This document shows, in pieces, positions 16,537 to 28,842 of a stretch of DNA of 64,000 bases. The notes beneath the pieces were generated by a model that searched no databases, was not told where the DNA came from, and was given only the letters and a program-made list of their open reading frames with translations. How positions within the stretch are numbered: the stretch's first letter is position 1; each line of letters starts with the position of its first letter. The translations under genes were made by a program, and so were the position numbers. Source of the DNA: Acidimicrobiaceae bacterium RAAP-2 (GTDB lineage: Bacteria > Actinomycetota > Acidimicrobiia > Acidimicrobiales > RAAP-2); NCBI GenBank assembly GCA_001443545.1, contig LMAD01000008.1:9984-73983 (forward strand), given 5' to 3'.

Positions 16537-19200
16537 TTGGCGCTGAAGAAGATCCGGGTACACGAGCTCTCGAAGGAACTCGGGATGACGAGCAAGGAGT
16601 TGCTCGCGCTCGCTCAGAAGTTAGGCATTGGTGCGTCCAGCCCCTCGGCGTCCATTGAGGACGCCCAGGCCGACCGTATCCGTCGGCGAGCGGACGCTGA
16701 CGGCTTGCGTCGTCACGTCCAACCCGACGAGACCAAGGGCGCGAAATCATCGGCGCCAACGACGCACGATGAAACGAGCGAACGCGTGCCGAGTGCGGCG
16801 CCGGCCGTCGCGGAGCCGACCCCAGTGTCCACTGCGCCGTCCGCCCCGGTCGCCGTGGCCGAAGTTTCTGCTCCGGCCGAGACCACCGAGGCACCCAAGG
16901 TCGTGCGCAGTCGCGTCACCCCGCCGAAGCCGGCACCGACGCGCACCGTCTCGCCCGATGGCCCGACGACGATTCGTCCGACCCAGCGTCCATCGACCGG
17001 CGACGGGTCCGAGTCACCGCAGCCCAAACGCCCACCTCTCTCGATGACCGGTCGACCGATTCCGCCACCCCCGGGTCGACCGTTGAGCCCGTCGGGTCGA
17101 CCGATTCCGCCCCCCCCCGGGGCGCGACGGCCGGTGGGCAGTGCGCCGAGCCGACCTGGTGGACCGGGCGCGCGTCCCTCGACTCGCCCCGGCGGCCCGC
17201 CGCGAACCGGCGCGCCGCGAACCGGCGGCGCCGGCTTCGGTGGTCCGCGCACGGGTCCGGGCTCGGGGCCTGCGGCAACGCCCGGACGTCCGCCCGCTCG
17301 CGGTGGCGGTGGCCCACGGGGCTCCCAGCGCAAGGCGACGCGCCGTCGTCGCCGTAACGTCGAAGAGCTCGAGCCGACCCAGATGACCACCTGGCAGCCG
17401 AGCAGTGCGCCCGTGCCCGACGGTGAAGTCATCATCGAGCGAGGCTCGACGGCCAAAGACGTCGGACCGAAGTTGAACCGTAGCGCGGCCGACATCATCC
17501 GTTTCTTGTTCCTCCAGGGTGAGATTGTGACCGCGGTTCAAGGTCTGAGCGATGACATGATCGAGTTGTACGCGGCCGAAGTCGGCGCTTCGGTGCGCAT
17601 GGTCGACCCCGGCGAGCAGCAAGAGGCCGCGTTGTTGGCGAAGTTCTTCGACGAGGACGACCTCGACGACGAGATTGCCGCGACGCCACGCCCACCAGTC
17701 GTGACCGTGATGGGACACGTCGACCACGGCAAGACCAAACTGCTCGACCAGATTCGAAAGACTAACGTCGTGGCCGGAGAGGCCGGCGGTATTACCCAGC
17801 ACATCGGGGCGTACACGGTGTCCTGGCGGGGACGCTCCATCACCTTCCTCGACACGCCGGGCCACGAAGCATTCACGGCGATGCGCGCCCGCGGCGCGAA
17901 AGTGACCGACATCGTGATTCTCGTGGTCGCGGCCGATGACGGCGTGATGCCGCAGACCGTCGAAGCGATCAACCACGCCAAGGCCGCCAACGTGTCGCTC
18001 ATCGTGGCGGTAAACAAGATCGACAAGGCCGACGCCAATCCGGATCGTGTCTTGCAACAGATCAGCGAGTACGGACTCGTTCCCGAGAAGTGGGGTGGTG
18101 ACACTATCTGCGTCGAGATATCGGCCCTTCAGAACGTGGGGATCGACGAGTTGCTCGAGCAGGTGCTGTTAGTGGCTGAGATGGGTGAGCTCGTCGCTCG
18201 TCCGACCGGTCGAGCCATCGGCACGGTGCTCGAAGCCAACCTGGAGGTCGGTCGTGGACCGGTCGCCACCGTGATGGTACAGAAGGGGTTGCTGGCCGTC
18301 GGGGATCCGGTGGTTGCCGGTGCGGCCTACGGCAAGGTCAAGGCGCTCATCAACGACCGGGGTCAGCAGGTCAAGTCCGCCGGTCCCTCGACGCCGGTGC
18401 AGGTCCTCGGATTCAGCGAACCACCGTTGGCCGGTGACGAGATGCGAGTGGCCGACGACCTTGGTCACGCCCGATCGCTCGCCGAAGCTCGAGCCCAGCG
18501 AGTTCGCCTCGTTGGCCACCAGCCCGTCGCCGCCGCGAGTGGCGCGCGCCTGGAGGATCTCTTCGAGCAGATTCAACGCGGGGAGACCGCGACCCTCAAC
18601 GTGGTCTTGAAGGCCGACGTCCAGGGTTCACTCGAGGCCTGTACGGAGTCCTTGCGCAAGCTCGAACGAGACGACGTCAAGTTGGTGCTGGTCCATCGAG
18701 GTGTCGGTGGCATCACCGAGAACGACGTGCAACTGGCCAAGGCCTCCAGCGCCACCATCATCGGGTTCAACGTTCGCCCCGATCGGCGCAGTCGCGAACT
18801 GGCCGAGTCCGAAGGTGTCGAAGTTCGGACCTACGAGATCATCTACAAGTTGATCGAAGAGATTGAAGCCGCCATGCTCGGTCTGTTGTCGCCGGTCTTC
18901 GAGGAAGTCGTGACCGGTGAGGCTGAGGTTCGTGAGGTCTTCCGGGTGCCCAAGATCGGGGCCATCGCCGGTTGCTTCGTTCGCGAAGGCGTGATCACGC
19001 GGGGCTCGAAGGTTCGCTTCCTGCGCGAAGGCACGATCATCTGGAAGGGCACCATCACGTCGTTGCGACGGTTCAAGGACGACGCTCGTGAGGTGCAGGC
19101 GGGTTTCGAATGCGGGATCGGCCTGTCGGACTACCAGGACCTCAAGGATGGCGACATCATCGAGACGTTCGACGAGCGCGAGATTCCGCGAACGGCGTAA
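16537..19200 (+). CDS. infB: translation initiation factor IF-2
   Basis: GTPase that delivers initiator tRNA to the ribosome, 887 residues. The N-terminus has an IF2_N segment ([20 protein letters not shown]), then a long Pro/Gly/Arg-rich linker (about 55-285) with repeated [13 protein letters not shown] units, a second IF2_N-like region, the G domain with GHVDHGKT near residue 392, DTPGHEAF and NKID, and domains II-IV to the end. TTG 16537 is preceded by TAAGGGA. The GC-rich linker is typical of actinobacterial IF-2. It lies in the nusA-infB-rbfA cluster. Confidence 0.96.
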   Translation: MALKKIRVHELSKELGMTSKELLALAQKLGIGASSPSASIEDAQADRIRRRADADGLRRHVQPDETKGAKSSAPTTHDETSERVPSAAPAVAEPTPVSTAPSAPVAVAEVSAPAETTEAPKVVRSRVTPPKPAPTRTVSPDGPTTIRPTQRPSTGDGSESPQPKRPPLSMTGRPIPPPPGRPLSPSGRPIPPPPGARRPVGSAPSRPGGPGARPSTRPGGPPRTGAPRTGGAGFGGPRTGPGSGPAATPGRPPARGGGGPRGSQRKATRRRRRNVEELEPTQMTTWQPSSAPVPDGEVIIERGSTAKDVGPKLNRSAADIIRFLFLQGEIVTAVQGLSDDMIELYAAEVGASVRMVDPGEQQEAALLAKFFDEDDLDDEIAATPRPPVVTVMGHVDHGKTKLLDQIRKTNVVAGEAGGITQHIGAYTVSWRGRSITFLDTPGHEAFTAMRARGAKVTDIVILVVAADDGVMPQTVEAINHAKAANVSLIVAVNKIDKADANPDRVLQQISEYGLVPEKWGGDTICVEISALQNVGIDELLEQVLLVAEMGELVARPTGRAIGTVLEANLEVGRGPVATVMVQKGLLAVGDPVVAGAAYGKVKALINDRGQQVKSAGPSTPVQVLGFSEPPLAGDEMRVADDLGHARSLAEARAQRVRLVGHQPVAAASGARLEDLFEQIQRGETATLNVVLKADVQGSLEACTESLRKLERDDVKLVLVHRGVGGITENDVQLAKASSATIIGFNVRPDRRSRELAESEGVEVRTYEIIYKLIEEIEAAMLGLLSPVFEEVVTGEAEVREVFRVPKIGAIAGCFVREGVITRGSKVRFLREGTIIWKGTITSLRRFKDDAREVQAGFECGIGLSDYQDLKDGDIIETFDEREIPRTA

Positions 19201-19203
19201 GCC

Positions 19204-19563
19204 ATGGCCCATCCCAGTGGACACCACACCTATCCGCGATCGGCGCGCGTCAACCAGATCGTTCGAGAGATCATCTCGGACGAACTGGTCCGTCTGTCGG
19301 ACATCGATGAACGGATCGGCATGCTCACGGTCACCGGGGTAGAGACGTCGCCCGATCTACGTCAGGGGATTGTCTTTTTCGATTCACTCTCCGCTGACGC
19401 CCGGGTCGTGTTAGAGGAACACCGGCTGCAACTCCAGGGTGCGGTGAACGCCCAGACCCGCCTCAAGCGAACTCCGAAGTTGACCTTCCGCGCCGATCCC
19501 GCGATTGCCCAGGGCCAGGCCGTCGAAGAGATACTCCGTCGCCATCGGGACGATGACGCCTAA
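19204..19563 (+). CDS. rbfA: ribosome-binding factor A
   Basis: RbfA is a KH-fold 30S assembly and cold-adaptation factor. The 119-residue protein starts with HTYPRSARVNQIVREIISDEL, followed by LTVTGVETSPDLRQGIVFFDSL and the KRTPKLTF strand that ends the KH domain. The ATG lies 3 bases after the infB stop and the 3' end overlaps truB by 11 bases, so the genes are translationally linked. Confidence 0.95.
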   Translation: MAHPSGHHTYPRSARVNQIVREIISDELVRLSDIDERIGMLTVTGVETSPDLRQGIVFFDSLSADARVVLEEHRLQLQGAVNAQTRLKRTPKLTFRADPAIAQGQAVEEILRRHRDDDA

Positions 19564-20452
19564 CGGAATGCTGCTGCTCGACAAGCCCGGCGGCATGACG
19601 AGCCACGACGTGGTGGCGCGAGTTCGACGGATTATGAGCGAACGACGGGTGGGCCACGCGGGAACCCTCGACCCCATGGCGACCGGCCTGCTCATCGTGG
19701 CGGTCGGTCCCGCGACGCGGCTGTTGCGGTTCGTCCAGGCGGAGACGAAGCGGTACGTGGGCACGTTCGAGCTCGGTGCGGCAACCGACACCCTGGACGC
19801 CGACGGGGTAGTCGTTGAGCGTATGCCGGTGCCCCCTATCGACGCCGACACGATGTCAAAGGTCGCCTCGACGCTCACGGGGACCTCGGAACAAGTGCCC
19901 CCGATGGTCTCGGCGGTCAAGATTGGTGGTGAGCGACTCTACGACCTGGCCCGACGAGGCGTTGAGGTGGAGCGGGCCGCTCGGACCATCACCGTCGACT
20001 CGTTCTCGGTGGCGCCGGGGACCGAGACCAATCGGTGGGACTTCGACGTCGTCTGTTCGACCGGGACCTACGTGCGAGTACTCGCGAGTGACCTCGCCCA
20101 ACGGCTGAGAACCGTTGGCCACCTGACCGCGCTGCGGCGCACGGCGATCGGGGTCCATCGTGTTGATGGAGCGCTCACCCTCGACGAATTGGCCATCGCG
20201 GTAGAAGAAGGCCGATCATCGATGCATCCGGCTCGAGCCATGGTCGCCCATCTCGCCTCCGTGGTGGTCGGTGACGACGACGTCCGTCGGATCGGACACG
20301 GACAGCGGATCTCGATCACCGATTCGGTGGTGGGGTCGCCGATCGCCGCGTTGGACGGTGCGGGAGACTTGGTCGCCGTGCTCACCCGCCGCGGGGACGA
20401 TTGGCAGCCCGACGTCGTCATCGCGACCGGCACCCCCACGGCGCGCCGTTAG
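19553..20452 (+). CDS. truB: tRNA pseudouridine-55 synthase TruB
   Basis: Makes pseudouridine 55 in the T loop of tRNAs. ATG 19553 inside the rbfA 3' end gives 299 residues starting MTPNGMLLLDKPGGMTSHD; the frame open further upstream lies within rbfA. Catalytic Asp40 is in HAGTLDPMATG, and KRYVGTF, Q-P-type (QVPPMVSAVKIGGERLYDLAR) and CSTGTYVRVLASDL motifs are present. The C-terminal PUA-like part is short. ribF follows within about 10 bases. Confidence 0.94.
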   Translation: MTPNGMLLLDKPGGMTSHDVVARVRRIMSERRVGHAGTLDPMATGLLIVAVGPATRLLRFVQAETKRYVGTFELGAATDTLDADGVVVERMPVPPIDADTMSKVASTLTGTSEQVPPMVSAVKIGGERLYDLARRGVEVERAARTITVDSFSVAPGTETNRWDFDVVCSTGTYVRVLASDLAQRLRTVGHLTALRRTAIGVHRVDGALTLDELAIAVEEGRSSMHPARAMVAHLASVVVGDDDVRRIGHGQRISITDSVVGSPIAALDGAGDLVAVLTRRGDDWQPDVVIATGTPTARR

Positions 20453-20462
20453 GTTGGCTGCG

Positions 20463-21422
20463 ATGATCGTGTGGCACGACGGCGACTACGTGGAGCTCGA
20501 TGAGCGGCGAAGTGCCGTCGCCATCGGGGTGTTCGACGGTCTGCACCGGGGTCATCAGCGCGTCATCGGTCGGGCCCGCGAGTTGGCCGAGATCCACGGA
20601 TCTCGCCTCGCGGTCGTGACGTTCTTTCCGCATCCTGCCCTCACCGTGCACCCCGACCGGGCTCCTTTGACGATTGGAACTCTCGAGCAGCGTCTCGAGG
20701 GATTTGAGTTGCTCGAGGTTGAATTGGTTCGAGTCCTGCACTTCGACGAGCTGCTGGCACTGGAGTCGGCGGACTCGTTCGTCGATCGGGTACTCGTCAA
20801 TGATCTACGCGCCGCCGACGTCATCGTTGGCGAAGACTTCAAATTCGGGCACGACCGCGCCGGCGACGTTGCCTCATTGGCCAGTTCTGGAATACTCGAC
20901 GACTTCCGGGTTCACGCGATCAAACTGGCCGGAGACGGTCATCGTTGGTCGTCGACGGCCATACGCGAGTCGGTGGCGACGGCGGATCTCGAGCGGGCGA
21001 CCACCGCACTCGGACGGCCCTTCACGCTTCGAGCGGTCGTCGAGCACGGCGACGCCCGTGGTCGCGAACTCGGTTTCCCGACCGCGAACCTCCGGGTCGA
21101 CGAGCGAACCCTTCGTCCGCCTTCGGGTATCTACGCGGCGGCCGTGCGTACGCCCGACCACGTGTGGTGGTGCGGCGCGGTATCGATCGGCCGTCGACCT
21201 CAGTTCTACGAGGCGGGTGAGTCCCTCATCGAGGTCCACCTCGTCGACTTCTCTGGCGACCTGTACGGTCGCACCCTCGACGTGGCGTTTCTGAGGCGAC
21301 TGCGCGGCGAGGTGCGATTCGATTCGGTCGAGGACCTAATCGCCCAAATGGGGCGAGATGTGGTCGAAAGCACGGAAATATTCGCGAATTCGCCCCCGAC
21401 GACCTGGACGCTGCTAGGCTAG
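20463..21422 (+). CDS. ribF: bifunctional riboflavin kinase / FMN adenylyltransferase
   Basis: Produces FMN and FAD. ATG 20463 gives 319 residues. The N-terminal FAD synthetase domain shows VAIGVFDGLHRGHQ and the later WSSTAIRE; the C-terminal riboflavin kinase domain shows HGDARGRELGFPTANL and the HLVDFSGDLYG segment. The frame continues upstream into truB as shadow. TAGGTT is 7 bases before the ATG, so an internal leaderless transcript is possible in addition to read-through from truB. truB-ribF-rpsO is a conserved actinobacterial order. Confidence 0.94.
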   Translation: MIVWHDGDYVELDERRSAVAIGVFDGLHRGHQRVIGRARELAEIHGSRLAVVTFFPHPALTVHPDRAPLTIGTLEQRLEGFELLEVELVRVLHFDELLALESADSFVDRVLVNDLRAADVIVGEDFKFGHDRAGDVASLASSGILDDFRVHAIKLAGDGHRWSSTAIRESVATADLERATTALGRPFTLRAVVEHGDARGRELGFPTANLRVDERTLRPPSGIYAAAVRTPDHVWWCGAVSIGRRPQFYEAGESLIEVHLVDFSGDLYGRTLDVAFLRRLRGEVRFDSVEDLIAQMGRDVVESTEIFANSPPTTWTLLG

Positions 21423-21506
21423 GACCTCGGTCAGCGACGCTGATCGTGTGGGTCGTCAAGTGGGCGGCTCGCAGCTGGACCCCCGACTCATAAGGCAAAC
21501 GACGTT

Positions 21507-21764
21507 ATGGCTGAGAAGCAGCAGATCATTAAGGACTTTCAGGCCCACGACACGGACACCGGCTCGCCCGAAGTCCAGATCGCAATTCTGACGGACCGGA
21601 TCTCGCACTTGACCGAGCACTTGAAGGTGCACAAGGGTGATCATCACACCCGCCGTGGGCTCATGAAGCTCATCGGCCAACGACGTCGGCTGCTCGATTA
21701 TGTGCAGCGCGACAACGTTGAACGTTATCGCTCCCTGATCGGACGTCTCGGTATTCGTCGCTAG
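21507..21764 (+). CDS. rpsO: 30S ribosomal protein S15
   Basis: uS15 binds the central domain of 16S rRNA and, in E. coli, autoregulates the rpsO-pnp mRNA. The 85-residue protein has the full family pattern: [35 protein letters not shown] and the [10 protein letters not shown] helix. ATG 21507 follows an 84-base gap after ribF that may hold its own promoter or leader structure. pnp follows at 129 bases. Confidence 0.96.
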   Translation: MAEKQQIIKDFQAHDTDTGSPEVQIAILTDRISHLTEHLKVHKGDHHTRRGLMKLIGQRRRLLDYVQRDNVERYRSLIGRLGIRR

Positions 21765-21893
21765 CCGTCACGCCGACGCCGTCGGCGCGCGCAACACATC
21801 CGAGACCTCGGAGGCCAGTGGAGAATCGTCGCCGTCGTCGACGGTTGCCCACTGGGATCCGGGCGGAGTGTTGCTTACTGCTAAGGAGCAACC

Positions 21894-24392
<2,499 letters not shown>

Positions 24393-24426
24393 GTCGTCGG
24401 TGAGCCTCGGTTCACTTGTGATATTT

Positions 24427-24471
24427 CGCTCTCGCCCGCCGTCACCTCAAGGCTGATGGCGGGCGAGAGCG
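24427..24471 (+). promoter_or_regulatory. hairpin enclosing the start codon of the YfhO-like gene
   Basis: A perfect 14-bp stem pairs 24427-24440 with 24458-24471 across a 17-base loop. The ATG (24456-24458) sits at the loop-stem junction, an AAGG that could serve as ribosome binding site is in the loop, and the first codons form the 3' arm. No T-run follows, so it is not a typical intrinsic terminator. It could limit initiation on this mRNA or protect the pnp 3' end. Confidence 0.5.
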
Positions 24472-27143
24472 CGTTCGGGTCATGGTGGCGGCCCCTCGGG
24501 CGCGGCGACCGATGGGCCATCTTCGTCTTGGTCGTGGTGCCGCTCGCGCTCTTCGGCGTGCCCGCGCTCTTCGGCCATCCGGCGATTGCCCAGGACAACC
24601 TGATTCAGAATTTTCCCCTGCGGGCCCTTACGGGCCAGCAACTGCGTAGCGGGCATCTCCCGCTGCTGAACCCGCTCGCGAATTCGGGGACGCCGCTTCT
24701 CGGTGGGATGAACGCCGGATCGTTCTTCCCGCTGACGTTGCTGTTCATCGTCCCCGCGCCGATCCTGATGTGGGTGGTCAACCTCGTCGCCGTGTACCTC
24801 GGGGCCGGCGTGGGGCTCTTCGCGCTGCTCCGCTGGTATCGGGTGAGTACGTGGTCGGCGTTGGTTCCCGCACTCCTGTACGCCTATACGGGGGCAATGA
24901 ACGGTCAGCTCGTGCACCTCGGTGTCGTGCAGGGGTACGCGCTCTTACCCTGGTACGTGCTGGCGATCGCGTCGCTCGAACGCACTGTGAGTTCGTGGCC
25001 CCACGAACTAGCACTCCTGGAGCGACTGCGTACCGCCGCGCCCGCCGTGCTCGGTATCACCGCGCTCTGGGCGCTCACGACGTTGTCGGGCGAGCCCCGG
25101 GCCATTGCGGAGATGGAGTTGCTCGGCGCCGTCCTGATCATTGTCGGCCTCGTGGCGCCACGGTCCAATCCCGCACCGTCGTGGCGACGGCGAATCGAGT
25201 TCGTGGCGGCCAACGCCGTCGGAATCGCGTGGGGTGCGCTCATCGGACTGGCCCAACTCCTTCCGGGATGGTCGTTCATCAATATCTCTCAACGCACCGG
25301 TCTCGGATATCAGTTCTTCGGCGCCGGGTCGTTGCCCGTGCGTTGGACGAGCCTGCTACTGATTCCCGACCTGGTCGGGGGCAATGGGGTCGCGCATCAG
25401 CCGGCCTACTTCGCGCACTACAACCTGCCCGAAGTTACGGGTTACGTCGGTCTGGCCGCCCTCGTCGCCGTGTTCGCGTTCGTTCTGCGCGCGAACCGTC
25501 ACGGATGGCGAGGGGCCGAGCGACCGTTCGTGCCGGTTCTCATCCTCGGCGCTGTGGGCCTACTCGCGACGTGGGGGTCCTACACGCCGATCGGTCACCT
25601 CTTCCAGGCCATTCCACTCTTTGGCAGCACTCGGCTGCAGAGCCGAAACGTGATACTGGTGGACTTGGCGGCCCTGGTCCTGCTCGGATGGTGGTTGGAC
25701 CGGTTCCGCACCGAAGGGGGCGACGAGCGTGCGATGAAATCGTGGCGCGAGTGGGCCGCGCTCGCGCCCGCGCTGGCCACCATCGCGCTCAGTGGCGCGC
25801 TGCTGATCGACGGGCCGCCCATTCTTCGCTGGTTTGGCGTTTCGCAGTCGGCGTCAGCGCTCGTCCACGATCAGCGGCCGACCCTGATCGCCCACCTCGT
25901 CGTCGCCGTCGGCTTGGTGGTGGTCACTCACTGGTGGCGATCGCGCCGCGCCGCGTTGCGATGGCTCTACGCGCTGATCGCCGCCGACGCACTGCTCTTC
26001 TTCACGTTCACCTCCACCGGATTCGTAGCCGGCCACGCCCCGGCGATGCCGAGTTCGGCGGTGGCCGCGGCCCACCTCGGTACGGACGGCCGTTTCGCCC
26101 TCATCGACCCGTCGGGGTCACATCAGGGACTGTTCGAGACCCTCGGTTCGCCCAACGAGAACGTGTTCACCGGAATCGCGAGCGTCCAGGGCTATGGTTC
26201 GCTCGTCAACGCCCTCTACGGCAACGTCACCGCGACGCACCCGCTGTTCAGTCTCGATCCGTGTCAGCTCGCCAACGGCACGTTTCGACAGCTACGTCTC
26301 GAGACCGTGGTCGTCTCAGCGGACAAACTCGCTACGCCGATGTCCGGTGTGACGCCGTCGCCGAAATCGTGTCTGCCACTGGGTCCCACGACGCGCACCG
26401 AGCGGTACTTCGGACGGCTCCTGCCCGTACGAACGATCGTGCTGGCTAGCGTGAACCAACGAAGGGTGTCGTCGGGGACGGTCTCGGTGCAGCTGCTCGA
26501 TCACGCTGGCCATCGCATCGGTCCGGTGATGAGTGCCACGGGAGCGGCGTCGTTGCGCTTTGACTTCGGTTCGTTCCGCGCCGAAAGTGCGGGTATCGTC
26601 GTCGATTCGCCGGACCAGGCAATGTTCAACTTCGCCGAAGTCGTCACCCGTGGCGTCCCGTCCCGGGCGTACCGCTTGATGACATCGTTCCAACAGGCGC
26701 TCTCCTCACCGGGCTGGCGATTGGCCGATACCACGGGGACCGTCGCCTACTTTCGTGCGACGTCCCTGCGACCGACGTCCTGGCTCGGATCTCACGCCGG
26801 ATCGTCGAGAGTTGTGGGCATTCGTGACACGTCGTACGGCGATTCGTGGGTGACGGTCCACGCGAATGAATCGACGGTACTCAAGCATTCCGTGGAGTGG
26901 ATTCCCGGGTGGCGGGCGTCGGCGCAGAATACGGTGACCCATCGCACCGTGGCCCTCCACGTCGTGCGCTCCGGGTTGATCGAGCAGGTCGTCGTACCTC
27001 GGGGCGAGTGGACCGTCCACTTTTACTACCACGCGCCGCACATCGAACTGGGGCTCATCGGCACGGGAGTGGGCGTGACGGGCTGGCTGGGCGCGATCGG
27101 TTTCTCGTACCGACGCCGACGACGCGCTAGGGTACCCACGTGA
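24456..27143 (+). CDS. YfhO-like large polytopic membrane protein
   Basis: An 895-residue membrane protein resembling the YfhO family, related to GT-C-fold glycosyltransferases involved in envelope or lipoteichoic glycosylation in Firmicutes. The N-terminus (about 20-60) has one helix and the family-like AQDNLIQNFPLR loop with acidic residues, then PLLNPLANSGTPLLGG. About 12-13 hydrophobic helices run to residue 520. A soluble, probably extracytoplasmic beta-rich part follows (about 540-860), and a last helix (868-888) ends in a basic RRRRR-type tail. Substrate is unknown. A strong hairpin covers its start codon. Its end overlaps the dapB GTG by 4 bases. Confidence 0.72.
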   Translation: MAGESAFGSWWRPLGRGDRWAIFVLVVVPLALFGVPALFGHPAIAQDNLIQNFPLRALTGQQLRSGHLPLLNPLANSGTPLLGGMNAGSFFPLTLLFIVPAPILMWVVNLVAVYLGAGVGLFALLRWYRVSTWSALVPALLYAYTGAMNGQLVHLGVVQGYALLPWYVLAIASLERTVSSWPHELALLERLRTAAPAVLGITALWALTTLSGEPRAIAEMELLGAVLIIVGLVAPRSNPAPSWRRRIEFVAANAVGIAWGALIGLAQLLPGWSFINISQRTGLGYQFFGAGSLPVRWTSLLLIPDLVGGNGVAHQPAYFAHYNLPEVTGYVGLAALVAVFAFVLRANRHGWRGAERPFVPVLILGAVGLLATWGSYTPIGHLFQAIPLFGSTRLQSRNVILVDLAALVLLGWWLDRFRTEGGDERAMKSWREWAALAPALATIALSGALLIDGPPILRWFGVSQSASALVHDQRPTLIAHLVVAVGLVVVTHWWRSRRAALRWLYALIAADALLFFTFTSTGFVAGHAPAMPSSAVAAAHLGTDGRFALIDPSGSHQGLFETLGSPNENVFTGIASVQGYGSLVNALYGNVTATHPLFSLDPCQLANGTFRQLRLETVVVSADKLATPMSGVTPSPKSCLPLGPTTRTERYFGRLLPVRTIVLASVNQRRVSSGTVSVQLLDHAGHRIGPVMSATGAASLRFDFGSFRAESAGIVVDSPDQAMFNFAEVVTRGVPSRAYRLMTSFQQALSSPGWRLADTTGTVAYFRATSLRPTSWLGSHAGSSRVVGIRDTSYGDSWVTVHANESTVLKHSVEWIPGWRASAQNTVTHRTVALHVVRSGLIEQVVVPRGEWTVHFYYHAPHIELGLIGTGVGVTGWLGAIGFSYRRRRRARVPT

Positions 27144-27913
27144 TCGGCATCGCTATCGTCGGTGGCGCTGGCCGGATGGGTCGGGTCATGACCGAGGGCC
27201 TGGGGTCGCTCGCGGAGTTCGACGTCGTCGCGCTCATCGACCGTGCGCCTGGCCCAACGGACGGCGAGGCGCGGTGGTTCACGAGTCTCGACGAGCTCGA
27301 TGCGTCCAGCGTTGATGCCGTCGTCGATTTCTCGACGCCCGACGGCGTGGTGGCGTCGGCCACGTGGTGCGCGAAGCACTCGGTCGCCCTCGTGGTCGGG
27401 GCGACGGGACTCTCAGAATCGGATCGAACCGTCTTGGCCACCATGGCCGAACGCACCGCGATTGTCGTGGCCAGCAACTTTTCGATCGGTGCCGTGCTCG
27501 CCGAGCGATTCGCCGCTGCGGCCGCACCCTACTTCGATCGAGTCGAGATCATCGAACTCCACCACGACGCCAAGGTCGACGCCCCGTCGGGCACCTCGAT
27601 CGCGACGGCCCGCGCCATCGCGAGGGCTAGGGCGGTCGCGGACCGGACGACCGCCGCTGATCCGACCGTTCGCCAGACGGTTCCTGGCTCCCGAGGGGCC
27701 ACGGTCGACGGGGTGCCGGTTCACGCAGTGCGGCTACCGGGACTCGTCGCGCATCAGGAGGTGTTGTTTGGTGCACCCGGCGAAGGGTTGACGATCCGGC
27801 ACGATTCGTTCGATCGACTGAGTTTCGTCGCCGGTGTGGCCACCGTGCTGCGCCAGCTGCCGACCGTTCCGGGCCTGTTCGAGGGACTCGATCGATTTCT
27901 CGACGTCCCGTGA
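27140..27913 (+). CDS. dapB: 4-hydroxy-tetrahydrodipicolinate reductase
   Basis: Reduces the DapA product to tetrahydrodipicolinate in lysine/diaminopimelate synthesis. The 257-residue protein has the nucleotide-binding GGAGRMGR (8-15), GATG (87-90), ASNFSIG, and the catalytic HHDAKVDAPSGTS segment with His141-His142 and Lys145. The GTG start follows TAGGGT at 6 bases and overlaps the YfhO-like stop. dapA follows after 32 bases. Confidence 0.95.
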   Translation: MIGIAIVGGAGRMGRVMTEGLGSLAEFDVVALIDRAPGPTDGEARWFTSLDELDASSVDAVVDFSTPDGVVASATWCAKHSVALVVGATGLSESDRTVLATMAERTAIVVASNFSIGAVLAERFAAAAAPYFDRVEIIELHHDAKVDAPSGTSIATARAIARARAVADRTTAADPTVRQTVPGSRGATVDGVPVHAVRLPGLVAHQEVLFGAPGEGLTIRHDSFDRLSFVAGVATVLRQLPTVPGLFEGLDRFLDVP

Positions 27914-27945
27914 CCCCGACGTCGAGTCGCTGGTAACTTCGAGGT

Positions 27946-28842
27946 ATGGCGTCGGCACCTTTTGGAACGGTCTTGACGGCCATGGTGACACCATTCGACG
28001 CCGACGGTTCCGTTGATTTGGACACCGCGGCGGCCGTCGCACGGTTCCTCGTCGCGGACGGAAGCGATGGCATCGTGGTTGCCGGTTCCACCGGCGAGGG
28101 GACGGCGCTGAGCGACGAGGAGAAGATGGACCTGTTCGCGTGCGTCGCCGGTGCCGTGACGGTGCCGGTGCTGGCGGGCTCGACGTCCTCGGACACCGCT
28201 CGGTCGGTCGCGCTGACCCGGCGCGTCGCTGAGACCGGCGTCGCCGGAGTGCTCGCGACGACCCCCGCGTACGCGCGGCCGAGCCAGGCGGGAATCGTCG
28301 GCCACCTCGGCGCGGTGGCCCAGAGCACGGCGCTGCCCATCATGCTCTACGACATCCCGTCGCGAACGGGACGAAAGATCGCTGCGGCGACCACCATCGG
28401 ACTTGTCCATTCACACCCGAATATCACGGCGTTGAAGGACGCCTCGGGGGACCTGCCCGGTGCTGCGCACGTGGCCGAGACCCTCGGCTCCGCACTCAGT
28501 CTCTACAGCGGTGACGACGCGCTGCTCCTGCCGTTCCTCGCAATCGGTGCCGTGGGAATCGTGTCCGTCGCGGCGCACTGGGCCGGACCGGAGTTCGCCG
28601 CGATCGTACGGTGCGTCGAGCACGACGATTGGGCGACGGCGCGAACAATCAACGAACGGCTCGCGCGGAGTTGCGCCTTCGAGTCGACGGAGTCCGCACC
28701 CAATCCGATCCCCGCCAAGGCCGCGATGCGTTCGATGGGTTTCCCGGTTGGCCAATGCCGTTTACCGCTGGGACCGGCTGAGCACGACATCGACGTGACC
28801 GCGGCGTCGATCGTGACCGAGTTACGGGCTGCCCGTGTCTAA
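27946..28842 (+). CDS. dapA: 4-hydroxy-tetrahydrodipicolinate synthase
   Basis: TIM-barrel aldolase condensing pyruvate with aspartate semialdehyde. 298 residues with GSTGEGTALSDEE (47-59), Tyr135 in YDIPSRTG and Schiff-base Lys164 in ALKDASGD. All catalytic residues are present. TAACTT lies 6 bases before the ATG and no Shine-Dalgarno sequence is seen, pointing to leaderless expression. The 3' end overlaps the RNase J start by 8 bases. Confidence 0.95.
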   Translation: MASAPFGTVLTAMVTPFDADGSVDLDTAAAVARFLVADGSDGIVVAGSTGEGTALSDEEKMDLFACVAGAVTVPVLAGSTSSDTARSVALTRRVAETGVAGVLATTPAYARPSQAGIVGHLGAVAQSTALPIMLYDIPSRTGRKIAAATTIGLVHSHPNITALKDASGDLPGAAHVAETLGSALSLYSGDDALLLPFLAIGAVGIVSVAAHWAGPEFAAIVRCVEHDDWATARTINERLARSCAFESTESAPNPIPAKAAMRSMGFPVGQCRLPLGPAEHDIDVTAASIVTELRAARV

